Shown: piece after piece, positions 7,941-16,600 of the stretch | Numbering within the stretch: position 1 is the stretch's first letter | Layout of the letters: every line of letters begins with the position of its first letter | NCBI GenBank assembly: GCA_046153015.1 | Contig: JBJXGF010000153.1 | Coordinates: forward strand, 1 to 34,066 | From: JBJXGF01 sp046153015 | Lineage (GTDB): Bacteria; Actinomycetota; Acidimicrobiia; Acidimicrobiales; CAIXPF01 | Length of the DNA: 34,066 nucleotides | Direction: 5' to 3' | Notes under the pieces: generated by a model | Databases searched by the model: none | The model's input: only the letters and a program-made list of their open reading frames with translations | Told to the model about the DNA's origin: nothing | Program-made: the position numbers and the translations under genes

Positions 7941-9815
7941 TCAGACCTTGCCGCTGTCCAGGTGGCCGAAGGCGTAGGGCTCCATCTTCTCCTGCGCCTC
8001 GATGCGCCGCTTCTGCCAGCGGCCGCCGCCGTAGTAGGCGAGGCTGCCCGGCGCGGCGTTGCCGTGGCCGTTGTAGTACGAGATGCAGTCCCGCAGCGGC
8101 GCGGTGGCGGTGTCGACCTCGGCGCAGTGTTCCGCCCAGCGGTCCTCCGGCTCCTTCTTCACGTCGACGATCTCGATGCCGTTGTCGCGCATATAGGACA
8201 GCATCCACACCACGTAGTTGCCGTGGTCGTCGATGGCGTCGGTGAAGTTGAAGCTGCCGCCGCCGCCCTGCGGGCCGGTCATGATGAACAGGTTCGGGAA
8301 GCCCTGGGTGTGCAGGCCGAGGAAGGTCTTGGTGCCCTCGGTCTGCCACTTCTCGCTGAGCGTGCGCCCGCCCCGGCCCTTCAACATGTTGAAGGTGGAG
8401 GTGGCCATCCACTCGAAGCCGGTGGCGTAGATCAGCACGTCGAGCTCGTACTCCGTGCCGTTGTGGACCACGCCGCGCTCGTTGATCTCCTGCACGCCGA
8501 GCGGCGCCGTGTCGACCAGGGTCACGTGGGGCAGGTTGAACGTGGGCAGGTACTCGTCGTGGAAGGTGGGGCGCTTGCAGCCGTAGGGGTAGAACGGCTT
8601 GAGGGCGGCCGCGGTCTTCGGGTCGTGGACGATGGCGTCGACCCGCTCGCGGATCTGCTCCATGATCCGGAAGTTGGCCTGCAGCTCGCGCTGCACCATC
8701 TCTTCCTGCGAGGGCGGCGGGCCATCGGACCCAGCCTTGCGCTCGCGCTTCTGCTGGGGGGCCTTGCCGGCCAGATAATCGTCGTTGGCCTGGATGGCCC
8801 GGCGGCCGATGAGCGTGGCGAAGCGGGCGCGACGGGAGCGGGCCCAGCCGGCCTCGTTCTTCCAGCTCTCGATCTCCTCCTCGGTGGTGGCCCGCTGGTC
8901 ACGCACGTCGATCGTCGAGGGGGTCCGCTGGAACACGTAGAGGCGCCCGGCCACCTTCGCCAGCTCGGGGATGGCCTGCACGGCGGTGGCGCCCGTGCCG
9001 ATGATGCCGATCCGCTTGCCCTCGAGGTCCACGTCATAGTCCCAGCGGGACGTGTGGAACGACTCGCCCTGGAACTTCTCCATGCCCTTGATGCGGGCCA
9101 GCTTGGGGCTGGTGAGGATGCCGTTGGCCAGGATCACGAACCGGGCCTTCATCTCGTCGCCCCGGTCGGTGTACACCGTCCAGCGGGAGCTCGCCTCGTC
9201 CCACACGGTCTGCTGCACCGCAGTGTGGAACAGGCAGTGGTCGTAGAAGTTGAACTTCTCCGCCATCTTCTGGCAGTACTCGAAGATCTCGAAGCCCGAC
9301 GCGAACTTCATCGTCGGGAAGTACTCCATCTCCTCGAGCAGCGGGAAGTAGGAGTAGGACTCAACGTCGCACGCGATGCCCGGGTACCGGTTCCAGTACC
9401 AGGTGCCGCCCACGTCGCCGCCCCGCTCGCAGAAGCGCACGTCGACGAAGCCCGCTTCGCGCAGCTTGTACCAGAGCAGCAGACCAGCGAAGCCGGCGCC
9501 GACCACAAGGATCTCGCACTCGTCGGTGAGGGCTTCGCGCTCCACCGGCGCCGCGGAGTAGTGGTCCTCGAGGTACTTCGAGAACTCGCCCTCCATCGGA
9601 ATGTAGTCGGCCGAACCCCGGCGGGCCTCTTTGAACTCGCGGTACTTCGCCTGCTCCTCGGCGTTGAACACCGCGCCGGGCTTGTAGGCGGGAAGCGTCG
9701 TGAGCTCTGACTCCTTGACGACCCCGTAACCCTGGCCCTTGATCTTGTCCGACGCCTTGGCCGCTCGGGTATTAAAGATCTTCAACCCGGTGTTCGGGTC
9801 AATGCTGATCGACAT
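7941..9815 (-). CDS. Long Baeyer-Villiger monooxygenase with N-terminal extension
   Basis: This 624-residue FAD/NADPH monooxygenase carries about 100 extra N-terminal residues, rich in Lys and Glu, before its FAD motif GAGFAG at 106-111. The fingerprint is the Asp variant FxGxxxHxxxWD (Phe248, Gly250, His254, Trp258, Asp259). The NADPH motif is GTGATA at 273-278, with Ala in place of the last Gly. This architecture resembles large-ring BVMOs (cyclododecanone/cyclopentadecanone type) and 4-hydroxyacetophenone monooxygenases rather than the cyclohexanone type next door, so the two are probably not recent duplicates. The ATG at 9815 has AGGAAGG (complement of 9822-9828) 6 nt upstream. Parts of the gene drop to about 52-55% GC, but codons still end in G or C. 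The dip reflects Phe, Asn, Tyr and Lys content rather than foreign origin. Confidence 0.93.
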   Translation of the reverse strand: MSISIDPNTGLKIFNTRAAKASDKIKGQGYGVVKESELTTLPAYKPGAVFNAEEQAKYREFKEARRGSADYIPMEGEFSKYLEDHYSAAPVEREALTDECEILVVGAGFAGLLLWYKLREAGFVDVRFCERGGDVGGTWYWNRYPGIACDVESYSYFPLLEEMEYFPTMKFASGFEIFEYCQKMAEKFNFYDHCLFHTAVQQTVWDEASSRWTVYTDRGDEMKARFVILANGILTSPKLARIKGMEKFQGESFHTSRWDYDVDLEGKRIGIIGTGATAVQAIPELAKVAGRLYVFQRTPSTIDVRDQRATTEEEIESWKNEAGWARSRRARFATLIGRRAIQANDDYLAGKAPQQKRERKAGSDGPPPSQEEMVQRELQANFRIMEQIRERVDAIVHDPKTAAALKPFYPYGCKRPTFHDEYLPTFNLPHVTLVDTAPLGVQEINERGVVHNGTEYELDVLIYATGFEWMATSTFNMLKGRGGRTLSEKWQTEGTKTFLGLHTQGFPNLFIMTGPQGGGGSFNFTDAIDDHGNYVVWMLSYMRDNGIEIVDVKKEPEDRWAEHCAEVDTATAPLRDCISYYNGHGNAAPGSLAYYGGGRWQKRRIEAQEKMEPYAFGHLDSGKV

Positions 9816-9877
9816 GTACTGCCTTCCTGCTCACGTGGGCCCTAGCACGAGCGGGCAGGCCGTCCGGCCGGCGGCGT

Positions 9878-9916
9878 GGCCCCACGCGGTGGCCCCACGA
9901 CGCGGCCCCACGACGC
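9878..9916. repeat. Three tandem 13-bp units upstream of the long BVMO gene
   Basis: GGCCCCACG occurs at 9878, 9891 and 9904, exactly 13 bp apart. Units two and three are identical (GGCCCCACGACGC), and a fourth partial GGCC follows. The array starts 63 bp upstream of the BVMO start. It could be regulator binding sites or a simple-sequence duplication. Confidence 0.6.
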
Positions 9917-9992
9917 GGCCGACCCGTCGCTCGGCGACGAGCCGGCCAACCCCCTGGTGCGTGCCGGCGAGACTAGTTCCTCACCCCCCCAG

Positions 9993-10097
9993 GAAGCACA
10001 AAGCAGGCTTCGCCGATCTTGTTGCTGGGGGCTGCGCCCCCAGACCCCATCCACGCCCGGCTCGCTGGCGCTCCCCGGTCGAGCGGCTTCGCCGCGC
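9993..10097. repeat. Palindrome-rich extragenic element between the BVMO and PDZ/Lon genes
   Basis: The 282-bp gap 9816-10097 has no gene. Its right part holds GAAGC/GCTTC arms (9993-9997, 10007-10011), the GC hairpin at 10025-10043 and further inverted CCCGGCT/AGCCGGG-like arms reaching the end of the PDZ/Lon gene. The composition is like REP-type extragenic palindromes in many GC-rich genomes, but copy number cannot be judged here. Confidence 0.35.
10025..10043 (-). terminator. GC hairpin downstream of the PDZ/Lon protease gene
   Basis: A perfect 8-bp stem, CTGGGGGC (10025-10032) with GCCCCCAG (10036-10043), has a 3-base loop. It lies 55 bases past the stop codon of the minus-strand protease operon and upstream of the long BVMO gene. 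There is no U-tract. Confidence 0.5.
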
Positions 10098-11105
10098 TCA
10101 GCCGGGCGGGCCGGGCGCGGCGGCCAACGCGCCGATCGCTTCGGTCAGGCTGCGCACCGCCACCACCTCGAGGCCCCCGTCGGCCGCAACGCGCGCCTCG
10201 GCGGCCTCGGCGGCGGGCGCGAGGAACAGCTCGGCGCCGGCCCGGTCGGCGGCGGTCACCTTCTGCGCCACCCCACCGACCGGGCCCACCGCCCCGTCGG
10301 CGTCGATGGTCCCGGTGCCGGCGATCACCCGGCCCGCGGTCAGATCGCCCGGGTCGGCGAGCTCGTACACGGCGAGGGCGATCATCAGGCCGCCGGAGGG
10401 CCCGCCCACGTTGCCCGCGTCGACGTCGACCTCGAAGGGCAGCTCCACGGCGAAGCCCACCGTGCGCACGGCCACCCCGAGCCCCGGCCGGCCGAGCTGG
10501 TCGAGACGCTCCAGCTCGGTCCGCACGGTGAGCGGCTCGTCGCCGCGTTGCACGCCGAGGGTCACCTCCCGGCCGCCTGACCGGCCGGACAGCGCGGCGA
10601 TCAGTTCGGCGGCCACGCCGATCGCCTGGCCGTCCACGCTCACGATCACGTCGCCCTCCCGGAGCCGGCCGTCGGCGGGCGAGCCGGGCAGCACGGCCGC
10701 CACCTGGGCCCCTCGCCCGGTCACCGCGGCGTCGTAGCCCGCGGCGCGCAGGCCCGCGGCGGCGGCCACGCGGGCCGACTCGTCGAACAGCCGGCGCTGG
10801 GTGCGGAGGTACTCCTCCTCGTCGACCCCGGCCGGGGCGATCGACTCGCGGGTGGTGACCGCCCGGTCGTCGTCGAGCCACGCGCCCAGCGCGCCGAGCG
10901 CGCTCGGCCGGGCGATGCGCACGGTGGTGAGCAGCAGCCGGCCCGACACCTCGTCGGCCGGGCGGGCCAGCTCCACCCGCTCGGCCACCGCCAGGGCCGG
11001 GCCGGGCGAGATCACGTAGAGCGGCAGCGGCACGATCGCCAGCGCCACGGCGATGAGGGCGAGGGCGGCGCCGAGCAGCGCGCGTCGTCCGAGCTTGGCG
11101 CGCAT
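10098..11105 (-). CDS. YlbL-type membrane-anchored PDZ/Lon-like serine protease
   Basis: This 335-residue protein has one N-terminal membrane segment (about 9-33), a PDZ domain (about 125-195, with SPADGRLREGDVIVSVDG) and a C-terminal Lon-type (S16) protease domain. The Ser-Lys dyad is visible: Ser237 in GGPSGGL and Lys282 in GGVAQK. It lacks the AAA+ module of true Lon, as is usual for the YlbL family, and probably acts outside the membrane. The gene begins 1 nt after the stop of the site-2 protease gene, so they form one operon of two membrane proteases. That pairing suggests regulated intramembrane proteolysis or envelope quality control. This is inference, because no anti-sigma or other obvious substrate is nearby. 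Confidence 0.9.
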   Translation of the reverse strand: MRAKLGRRALLGAALALIAVALAIVPLPLYVISPGPALAVAERVELARPADEVSGRLLLTTVRIARPSALGALGAWLDDDRAVTTRESIAPAGVDEEEYLRTQRRLFDESARVAAAAGLRAAGYDAAVTGRGAQVAAVLPGSPADGRLREGDVIVSVDGQAIGVAAELIAALSGRSGGREVTLGVQRGDEPLTVRTELERLDQLGRPGLGVAVRTVGFAVELPFEVDVDAGNVGGPSGGLMIALAVYELADPGDLTAGRVIAGTGTIDADGAVGPVGGVAQKVTAADRAGAELFLAPAAEAAEARVAADGGLEVVAVRSLTEAIGALAAAPGPPG

Positions 11106-11106
11106 G

Positions 11107-12262
11107 TCAGCTCGCCGTCCCGGCCGGCTCGACCGCCCGGCCCAACTGGCGGGTGCGGCGCAGCACGGTCTGCACGCGTTGGGCGGTGAAGAGCCCCACC
11201 GGGGCGCCGTCGTGCAGGGTCACGCCCACGCCGCGCCGGTCGAGGCGGTCGAGGGCCGCCGCCGCCGGCTCGTCCTGCTCGGCGGTGGGCAGCTCCGCCA
11301 ACGGCGCCATCACCTCGCCCACCACCGGCCCGGCGGGTTGAGCGACCGGGGCAGGGCGGGCCCGCCCGACGAGGTCGGCCACGGCGAGGACCCCGACGAG
11401 GCGCCCGTCGTGGTCGACCACCGGCAGCACCTCGGCGTCCTCGGCGCGGAAGCGCTCGACGGCGCGGCGCAGCGGGTCGCCGGCATCCAGCGGCGGCCGC
11501 CGTTCGGTCAGCGCGCCCACGCTGAGCCCGTCGAGGCCGACGCGCTGCTGCGACTCGGCCAGCTCAGCCCCCGCGGCGCGCAGCAGGAACCAGCCGATGA
11601 AGGCCAGCCACAAGCCCCCGGCGAACGCCCCCGGCGCGAAGAGCACCTGCGCGGCGCCGAGGGCGACGATCAGCCCGTCGAGCACCTGGCCCGAGCGGGC
11701 CGCGACCCGCACCGCCTCCTGGCGGTCCTGTGTGATCCACCACACGGCCGCCCGCAGGATCCGGCCCCCGTCGAGGGGCGCGCCGGGCAGCAGGTTGAAA
11801 ACCCCGAGCGCCACGTTGATCCAGGCCACGAGGCCGGTGACGGCGGCGGCCGCCGCGAGGCCGGCCTCGTCGGCGCCGTAGGCGACGAGCCCGAGCCCGG
11901 CGGCGAGCACGAAGCTGGTGAACGGGCCCACGGCGGTGAGCGCGAACTCGTCGACGGGGCGGCGCACGTCGAAGCGGGTCTCGGTCACGCCGCCGAAGAG
12001 GAACAGCGTGATGCCGCCCACGTGCACGCCGCGATGCTGCGCCTCGAGGGCATGGGCCAGCTCGTGAGCGAGCACCCGAGCCGAAGAACAGCGCCGCCCC
12101 CGCCAGCGCCATCACGAACGCCTCGACCCCGGCGAACTCGGCGCGGCGGTCGAAAAGGCCCCAGTAGCTCCACGTCACCAACGCCGCCACGAGCAGCCAC
12201 GACACGTCGATGCGGTTGGCGATCCCGCGGATCGAGCCGATCCGCAGCGCAGTCGAACCCAC
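11107..12262 (-). pseudogene. Site-2 protease (M50) with CBS domains, interrupted by a one-base frameshift
   Basis: The first part (to Ser at 12077-12079) reads as the N-terminal membrane region of an M50 protease (SWLLVAALVTWSYWGLF). The rest reads in another frame with the zinc motif HELAH, the second conserved motif NLLPGAPLDGGR, more membrane spans and two CBS domains. Removing one C from the CCC at 12075-12077 joins them as FFGSVLAHELAHA, the normal family sequence, giving about 385 residues. Both halves are otherwise intact, so a sequencing or assembly error or a very recent mutation is likelier than old decay. The start is GTG 12262 with AGGGAG 6 nt upstream; GTG 12277 is an alternative. 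It probably does intramembrane cleavage, with CBS domains sensing nucleotides. Its operon partner is the PDZ/Lon protease. Confidence 0.85.
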
Positions 12263-12293
12263 CTGGCGCTCCCTCACGACCGAGTGCTCCGGG

Positions 12294-12321
12294 GGGCGCC
12301 TACCCGGCCCGGGCGGCGCCC
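12294..12321 (-). terminator. Hairpin downstream of the EamA transporter gene
   Basis: Arms GGGCGCC (12294-12300) and GGCGCCC (12315-12321) pair perfectly around a 14-base GC-rich loop. They lie 20 bases past the stop of the minus-strand transporter gene and before the protease operon. No U-tract follows. Confidence 0.5.
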
Positions 12322-12340
12322 AGCCCGAATCCCTCGCGGC

Positions 12341-13276
12341 TCAGGCGGGTTCGGGCGCCGGGTCGGGGGCGGGGGACGCGGCGGCGCGGTCAGCGGCGGT
12401 GGTGGCCCGGGTGAGCACGGCGAGGGCGGCGAAGGCGACGGCGAGCCCGAGCGCCTGGAGCGGCCCGATCGTCTCGCCGAGGAAGATCACCCCGGCGATG
12501 GCGGCGCCGACCGGCTCGCCCTGCAGGAGGATCCCCGAGGTCGACAGCGGCACGTGCGCCTGGGCCCAGGCCAGCAGGCCGTGACCCACGCAGCCGGGCA
12601 CGATGGCCAGCGCCAGCAGCCAGCCCCAGCCCCGTTCGGGCGGCGCCAGGCCCTCGTCGGTGAAGAGCACCATGAACGGAACGAGCGAGAGCGCGGCGAC
12701 CACGGCCATGCAGAACAGGTACTCGATGGCGCCGACCCCCTCCCGGGCGCGTTTGGTGACGAACAGGTAGCAGACCCAGATCAGGATGGCGAGCACGGCC
12801 AGGCTGAGCCCGAGCGGGGTCGTGCCGCTGGCGGCGAAGCCGGGCACGACGAAGAGCACGACCCCGCCGATGGCGCCGGCCGCGCAGGCGACGGCCAGCG
12901 GGGTGATGCGCTCGCCGAGGAACCGGGCGCCGATGCCGAAGGCCAGCACCGGAGTGAGGGCGCTCGTGACGGTGGCGATGCCCACCGTGGCGTGGCGCAG
13001 CGCCTCGAACCACACGGCCAGGTTCACGCCGAAGAGCAGGCCGCCGAGGACCGAGCGGCGCAGCATCGGCCAGGTGAGCCGCTTCCCGGTGGCCGCGGCC
13101 AGGCCGGCGAACACGGCGGCGACGATCACCAGCCGCCAGAACGCCACGACCACCCCCGGCAGATCGGCGTTCTTGGCCAGCACGCCGCCCGAGCTCCAGC
13201 AGGCGGTGGCCGCGAGTATGGCCAGCACCCCGAGCGCGGCGCGGGGCTGAGCCCTCAACCCGCTTGGCCTCGTCAC
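12341..13276 (-). CDS. EamA/DMT-family membrane transporter
   Basis: This 311-residue integral membrane protein has about ten hydrophobic segments arranged as two five-helix EamA repeats (about 15-140 and 150-290). It shows family-typical stretches such as ACWSSGGVLAK and a second repeat ending GEPVGAAIAGVIFLGE. DMT-superfamily members export or import small metabolites such as amino acids or nucleosides. The substrate cannot be predicted. The GTG start at 13276 has no Shine-Dalgarno but a TANNNT box 7 nt upstream. Hairpins on both sides suggest it is transcribed alone. Confidence 0.9.
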   Translation of the reverse strand: MTRPSGLRAQPRAALGVLAILAATACWSSGGVLAKNADLPGVVVAFWRLVIVAAVFAGLAAATGKRLTWPMLRRSVLGGLLFGVNLAVWFEALRHATVGIATVTSALTPVLAFGIGARFLGERITPLAVACAAGAIGGVVLFVVPGFAASGTTPLGLSLAVLAILIWVCYLFVTKRAREGVGAIEYLFCMAVVAALSLVPFMVLFTDEGLAPPERGWGWLLALAIVPGCVGHGLLAWAQAHVPLSTSGILLQGEPVGAAIAGVIFLGETIGPLQALGLAVAFAALAVLTRATTAADRAAASPAPDPAPEPA

Positions 13277-13283
13277 GGCCCCG

Positions 13284-13289
13284 ACCGTA
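13284..13289 (-). promoter_or_regulatory. Candidate leaderless -10 box of the EamA gene
   Basis: On the minus strand TACGGT (TANNNT) ends 7 nt before the GTG start at 13276, with no ribosome binding site between. This is the same layout as seven other genes in the window. Confidence 0.45.
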
Positions 13290-13298
13290 GCCCGGGCG

Positions 13299-13322
13299 CG
13301 GCGGCCGGCGCCGCGGCCGCCG
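13299..13322 (-). terminator. Hairpin downstream of the STAS gene
   Basis: A 9-bp perfect stem (13299-13307 with 13314-13322) has a 6-base loop and lies 13 bases past the STAS stop codon in the direction of transcription. It is GC-only with no U-tract. Confidence 0.5.
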
Positions 13323-13335
13323 GCGGCGCGTCCGG

Positions 13336-13659
13336 TCAGGGTTCGGTGAGCAGCTCGCCGAGGTCGGCCAGGCGCAGCACCTCGCCGGCGACGCTGTCGG
13401 CCGGGGCGATCACCGACAGCTCGAAGCCCTCCCGCTCCCGCCGCAGGGCGAGGTCGTTTATCACCCGCACACCCTGGCTGTCGAGGTACTCGACGGCGCG
13501 CAGGTCGAGCAGCACGACCTCGCCGGCGCGGACCGAGTCGTTGAGGCGCTCCTCGATCTCCGCCGCGTTCGACAGGTCGATCTCGCCGGCCACCACGACC
13601 CGCACCCGCCCGTCGGGCGCCCGGTCGATCTCCACCCGGGCCAGCGGCGGGCCGTTCAC
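13336..13659 (-). CDS. STAS-domain anti-anti-sigma factor (SpoIIAA/RsbV type)
   Basis: This 107-residue single-domain STAS protein has a GEIDLSNAAE strand-helix turn (25-34) and the phosphorylation loop LDSQG with Ser61 as the likely phosphosite. In this family the unphosphorylated form binds an RsbW-type kinase and releases its partner, while kinase and PP2C phosphatase set the phosphorylation state. The GTG start at 13659 overlaps the stop of the upstream phosphatase/kinase gene by 4 nt (GTGA), so the two are translationally coupled. The upstream gene holds both the SpoIIE phosphatase and the HATPase kinase domains, so this protein is its obvious substrate. No sigma factor is encoded in the window, so the final target is unknown. 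The frame stays open far upstream, but that part overlaps the real gene in another frame and was rejected. Confidence 0.88.
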   Translation of the reverse strand: MNGPPLARVEIDRAPDGRVRVVVAGEIDLSNAAEIEERLNDSVRAGEVVLLDLRAVEYLDSQGVRVINDLALRREREGFELSVIAPADSVAGEVLRLADLGELLTEP

Positions 13660-16600
13660 GAGCGCCCGCCGGCGCGGGCCAGCCGGCACACCACGGTCGT
13701 GCCGGCGCGGCCGCTGCGCCGGTCGAAGCTCTCGGAGACCGCGGCCATGAGCGGGGTGCCGCGCCCGCGGCGCGGGTCGGGCGTCTCGGCCGCCTGCCAC
13801 TGGCCGCGGTCGCTGACCGAGAGCACCAGCTCGCCGGCCTCGGCGACGGTGAGGTCGATCTCCACCTGGCCCGGGGCGCGGTCCCGGTAGGCGTGCTCGA
13901 TGGCGTTGGTCACGGCCTCTCCCACGGCGAGCAGCGTATGGTGCACGTCCTGGTCTGCCAGGCCCCGGGCGGTGAGCCACGCCCGCAGCGACCGGCGCAG
14001 CCGAGCGAGGTGCTCGGGGCGCGCCGCGATCGTGCGGTGGAAGCGGGCCGTCGCCGCCGGCTCGAGGCGCGCGCAGACCACCACCACGTCGTCTTCCAAT
14101 CGGGCGTCGTCGAGCAGGTCGACCACCAGGTTCCCGCAGAGCTGGCCCACCGGCTCGGCGCGGCGGCGGGCGGCCGCCGCGGCGAGCTGCGCCAGTCCGG
14201 CGCTGAGCCGGCGCCGGCGGCGTTCGATCAACCCGTCCGAGAACAGCACGATCAGCTCCCCCGGCGCCACCTCGGCCACCGCCTCGGGCCGGTGCGACGG
14301 GCTGTGCCCGCACAGCGCCCTCGACCGCCCGCCCTCGAGCCAGCGCACGGCGCCGTCGGCGGCCACGAGCAGCATCGGCGGGTGGCCGGCCGACGCGTAG
14401 CGCAACAGCCCGCTCCCCGGGTCGAGGATCGCGCAGCAGGCGGTGGCGAACTCGGTCACGCGGTTGGCGCGGATGAACTCGTCGAGCTCGCAGAGCACCT
14501 CGGCCGGCCCGTCGACCCGGGGGGCGATGGCGGCGATGGCGTTGCGCAGCCGGCCCATCGCCCCCGCGGCCACCAGGCCGTGGCCGACCACGTCTCCCAC
14601 CGTCAACGCGATGTCGCCGCTCGGCAGTTCGATCGTGTCGTACCAGTCGCCGCCCACCTCGAGGCTGGCGGCGACCGCCTCGTAGCACGCGCCGACCGAC
14701 AGCATCGGGTGCTCCACGAGGTGGTCGGGCAGCAGCGTCCGTTGCAGGGCCAGCGCGGTGTGGTGCTCCTGCTCGAAGAGCCGGGCGTTGCCGAGCAGCA
14801 GGCCCGCCCGTTCGGCGATGTCGTCGAGGAGGCGGCGGTCGTCGTCGTCGAAGGGCGGCCGCGCCGGGTCGGTGAGGCCGACCCGCAGCACCCCCGAGAC
14901 GCGTCCGCCCACGTGCAGACGGGCCGAGAGCACGGCGTGCGCCTCGCCCCGGCGCTCGCTGGGGGCGGCGGCCAGCTCCGGGGGGTCCTCGCCGGGCGCC
15001 TCCACCACCGCCTCGTCGGCCAGGGCGGGCACGAGCAGGTGCACCAGCCGGCGGGCCCGGGCCTGGACCCCGTCGAGCGCTTCGAGCTCGGCCATCACCA
15101 TCGAGAGCAGCTCGGCCCGCCGGCGGGCCGACTGCTCGCCGCGGGCGGCCGCCTCCTGCGCTGCCTCCATCGCCTTGCGGTCGGTGATGTCCACGCTGGT
15201 GCCGACCACCCCGAGGAACCGCCCGGCCGGGTCGAAGCGCGGGCGGCCCCACGACTCGATCCAGCGCTGCTCCCCGCCCGAGCGGCGCACCCTCATCTGC
15301 GCCTGAAAGGGGCGGCGGGCCTCGACGCTGGCCGCGAACTCGGCGAAGTACCCGTCGCTGTCCGCAGGGTGGGCCAACCGCCGCCACAGGTCGTTCGCGG
15401 CCTCCCCGGGGCTCACCGAGAAGTAGTCGCAGAAGGTCCGGTTCACGAACTCGAGGCGGCCCTGCGCGTCGGTCACCCACACCAGCAGGGGGAGGTCGTC
15501 GGCCATGGCCCGGAACCGCTGCTCGCTCTCCCGCAGCGCCAGCTCGGCCTCGTGGCGCGATGAGATGTCGATCCCCGAGGGCACCAGATGGGTGACGGCG
15601 CCGTGCTGGTCCTCGAGCGGCGCGATCTGGAAGTCCATCCAGCTCCGGGCGTCGCCGGCGAGGCGCAGCGGCACGTCGAAGCGGACGACCTCGCCCCGGG
15701 TGGCGCGGGCGACTGCGTCGCGCAGGTCGGCCTGGACCTCCGGCGACCAGCTCCACCACGGGCAGTCCCACAACGCGCGGCCCAGCACGTCGGCCTCGGA
15801 GAGCCCGCCGGCGCTGAGCGGGGCGCGGTTGATGCGGCGCAGCGTGCCGTCGGTGTCCATCACGCCCACGAACACCGACAGCGCGTCGAAGAACCGGGCC
15901 ATGAACGCCTCGTTCTCCCGGAGGCGCTGCACGGCCAGCTTCGCGTCGTTGATGTCCTCGACGATCGTCACGAAGTAGTCCGGCGAGCCGTCGTCGCGCC
16001 GCACGAGCGACACGGTCAGCTTCGCCCACCACGGACGGCCGTCCTTGCGGAGATAGCGCTTCTCCAGCGTGAAGGTCTCGATCTCGCCCTCGAGCAGGCG
16101 GCGGGCGAGGGCCCGCTGCGCACGGGCGTCGTCGGGGTCGGTGATCTCGCCGTAGCCCTTGCCGACGAGGTCGGCGGCGCTGAGCCCGGTGAGCGCACAC
16201 ATCGCGTCGTTCACCCGCAGGTAGCGGCCGTCGGGGCTCACGTGCGCCATACCGACCGCGGCGTTCTCGAAGGTCGCCCGGAAACGGGCCTCGCTGTCCC
16301 GCAGCGCGTCTGCGGTCCGTACCCGCTCGGTCACGTCCATCGCCACGCTGACGATGCCCACCTGGCGGCCGCTTTCGAACACCGGCGAATCGGTCACGAA
16401 CGCCACGAACGAGGCGCCGTCCTTGCGGCGCACGGGGAACTCGCCCTGCCAGCTCTGCCCCCGGGAGAGGGCGGCGATCAGCTCCTCGGCCTGGTCGACG
16501 CTGGCCTCGCTCGGGGTAACCTCCTTCACGGGACGCCCGAGCACCTCGGCGGCGCTCCAGCCGTACAGCCGCTCGGCGAAGCGGTTCCAGTAGACGATGC

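Noticed and set aside
7941..9815. Horizontal transfer of the long BVMO gene because of its lower GC
   Set aside because: Two hand-counted 60-base lines are 31/60 and 33/60 GC, but the codons there end in G or C like the rest of the window. The dip comes from Phe, Asn, Tyr and Lys content.
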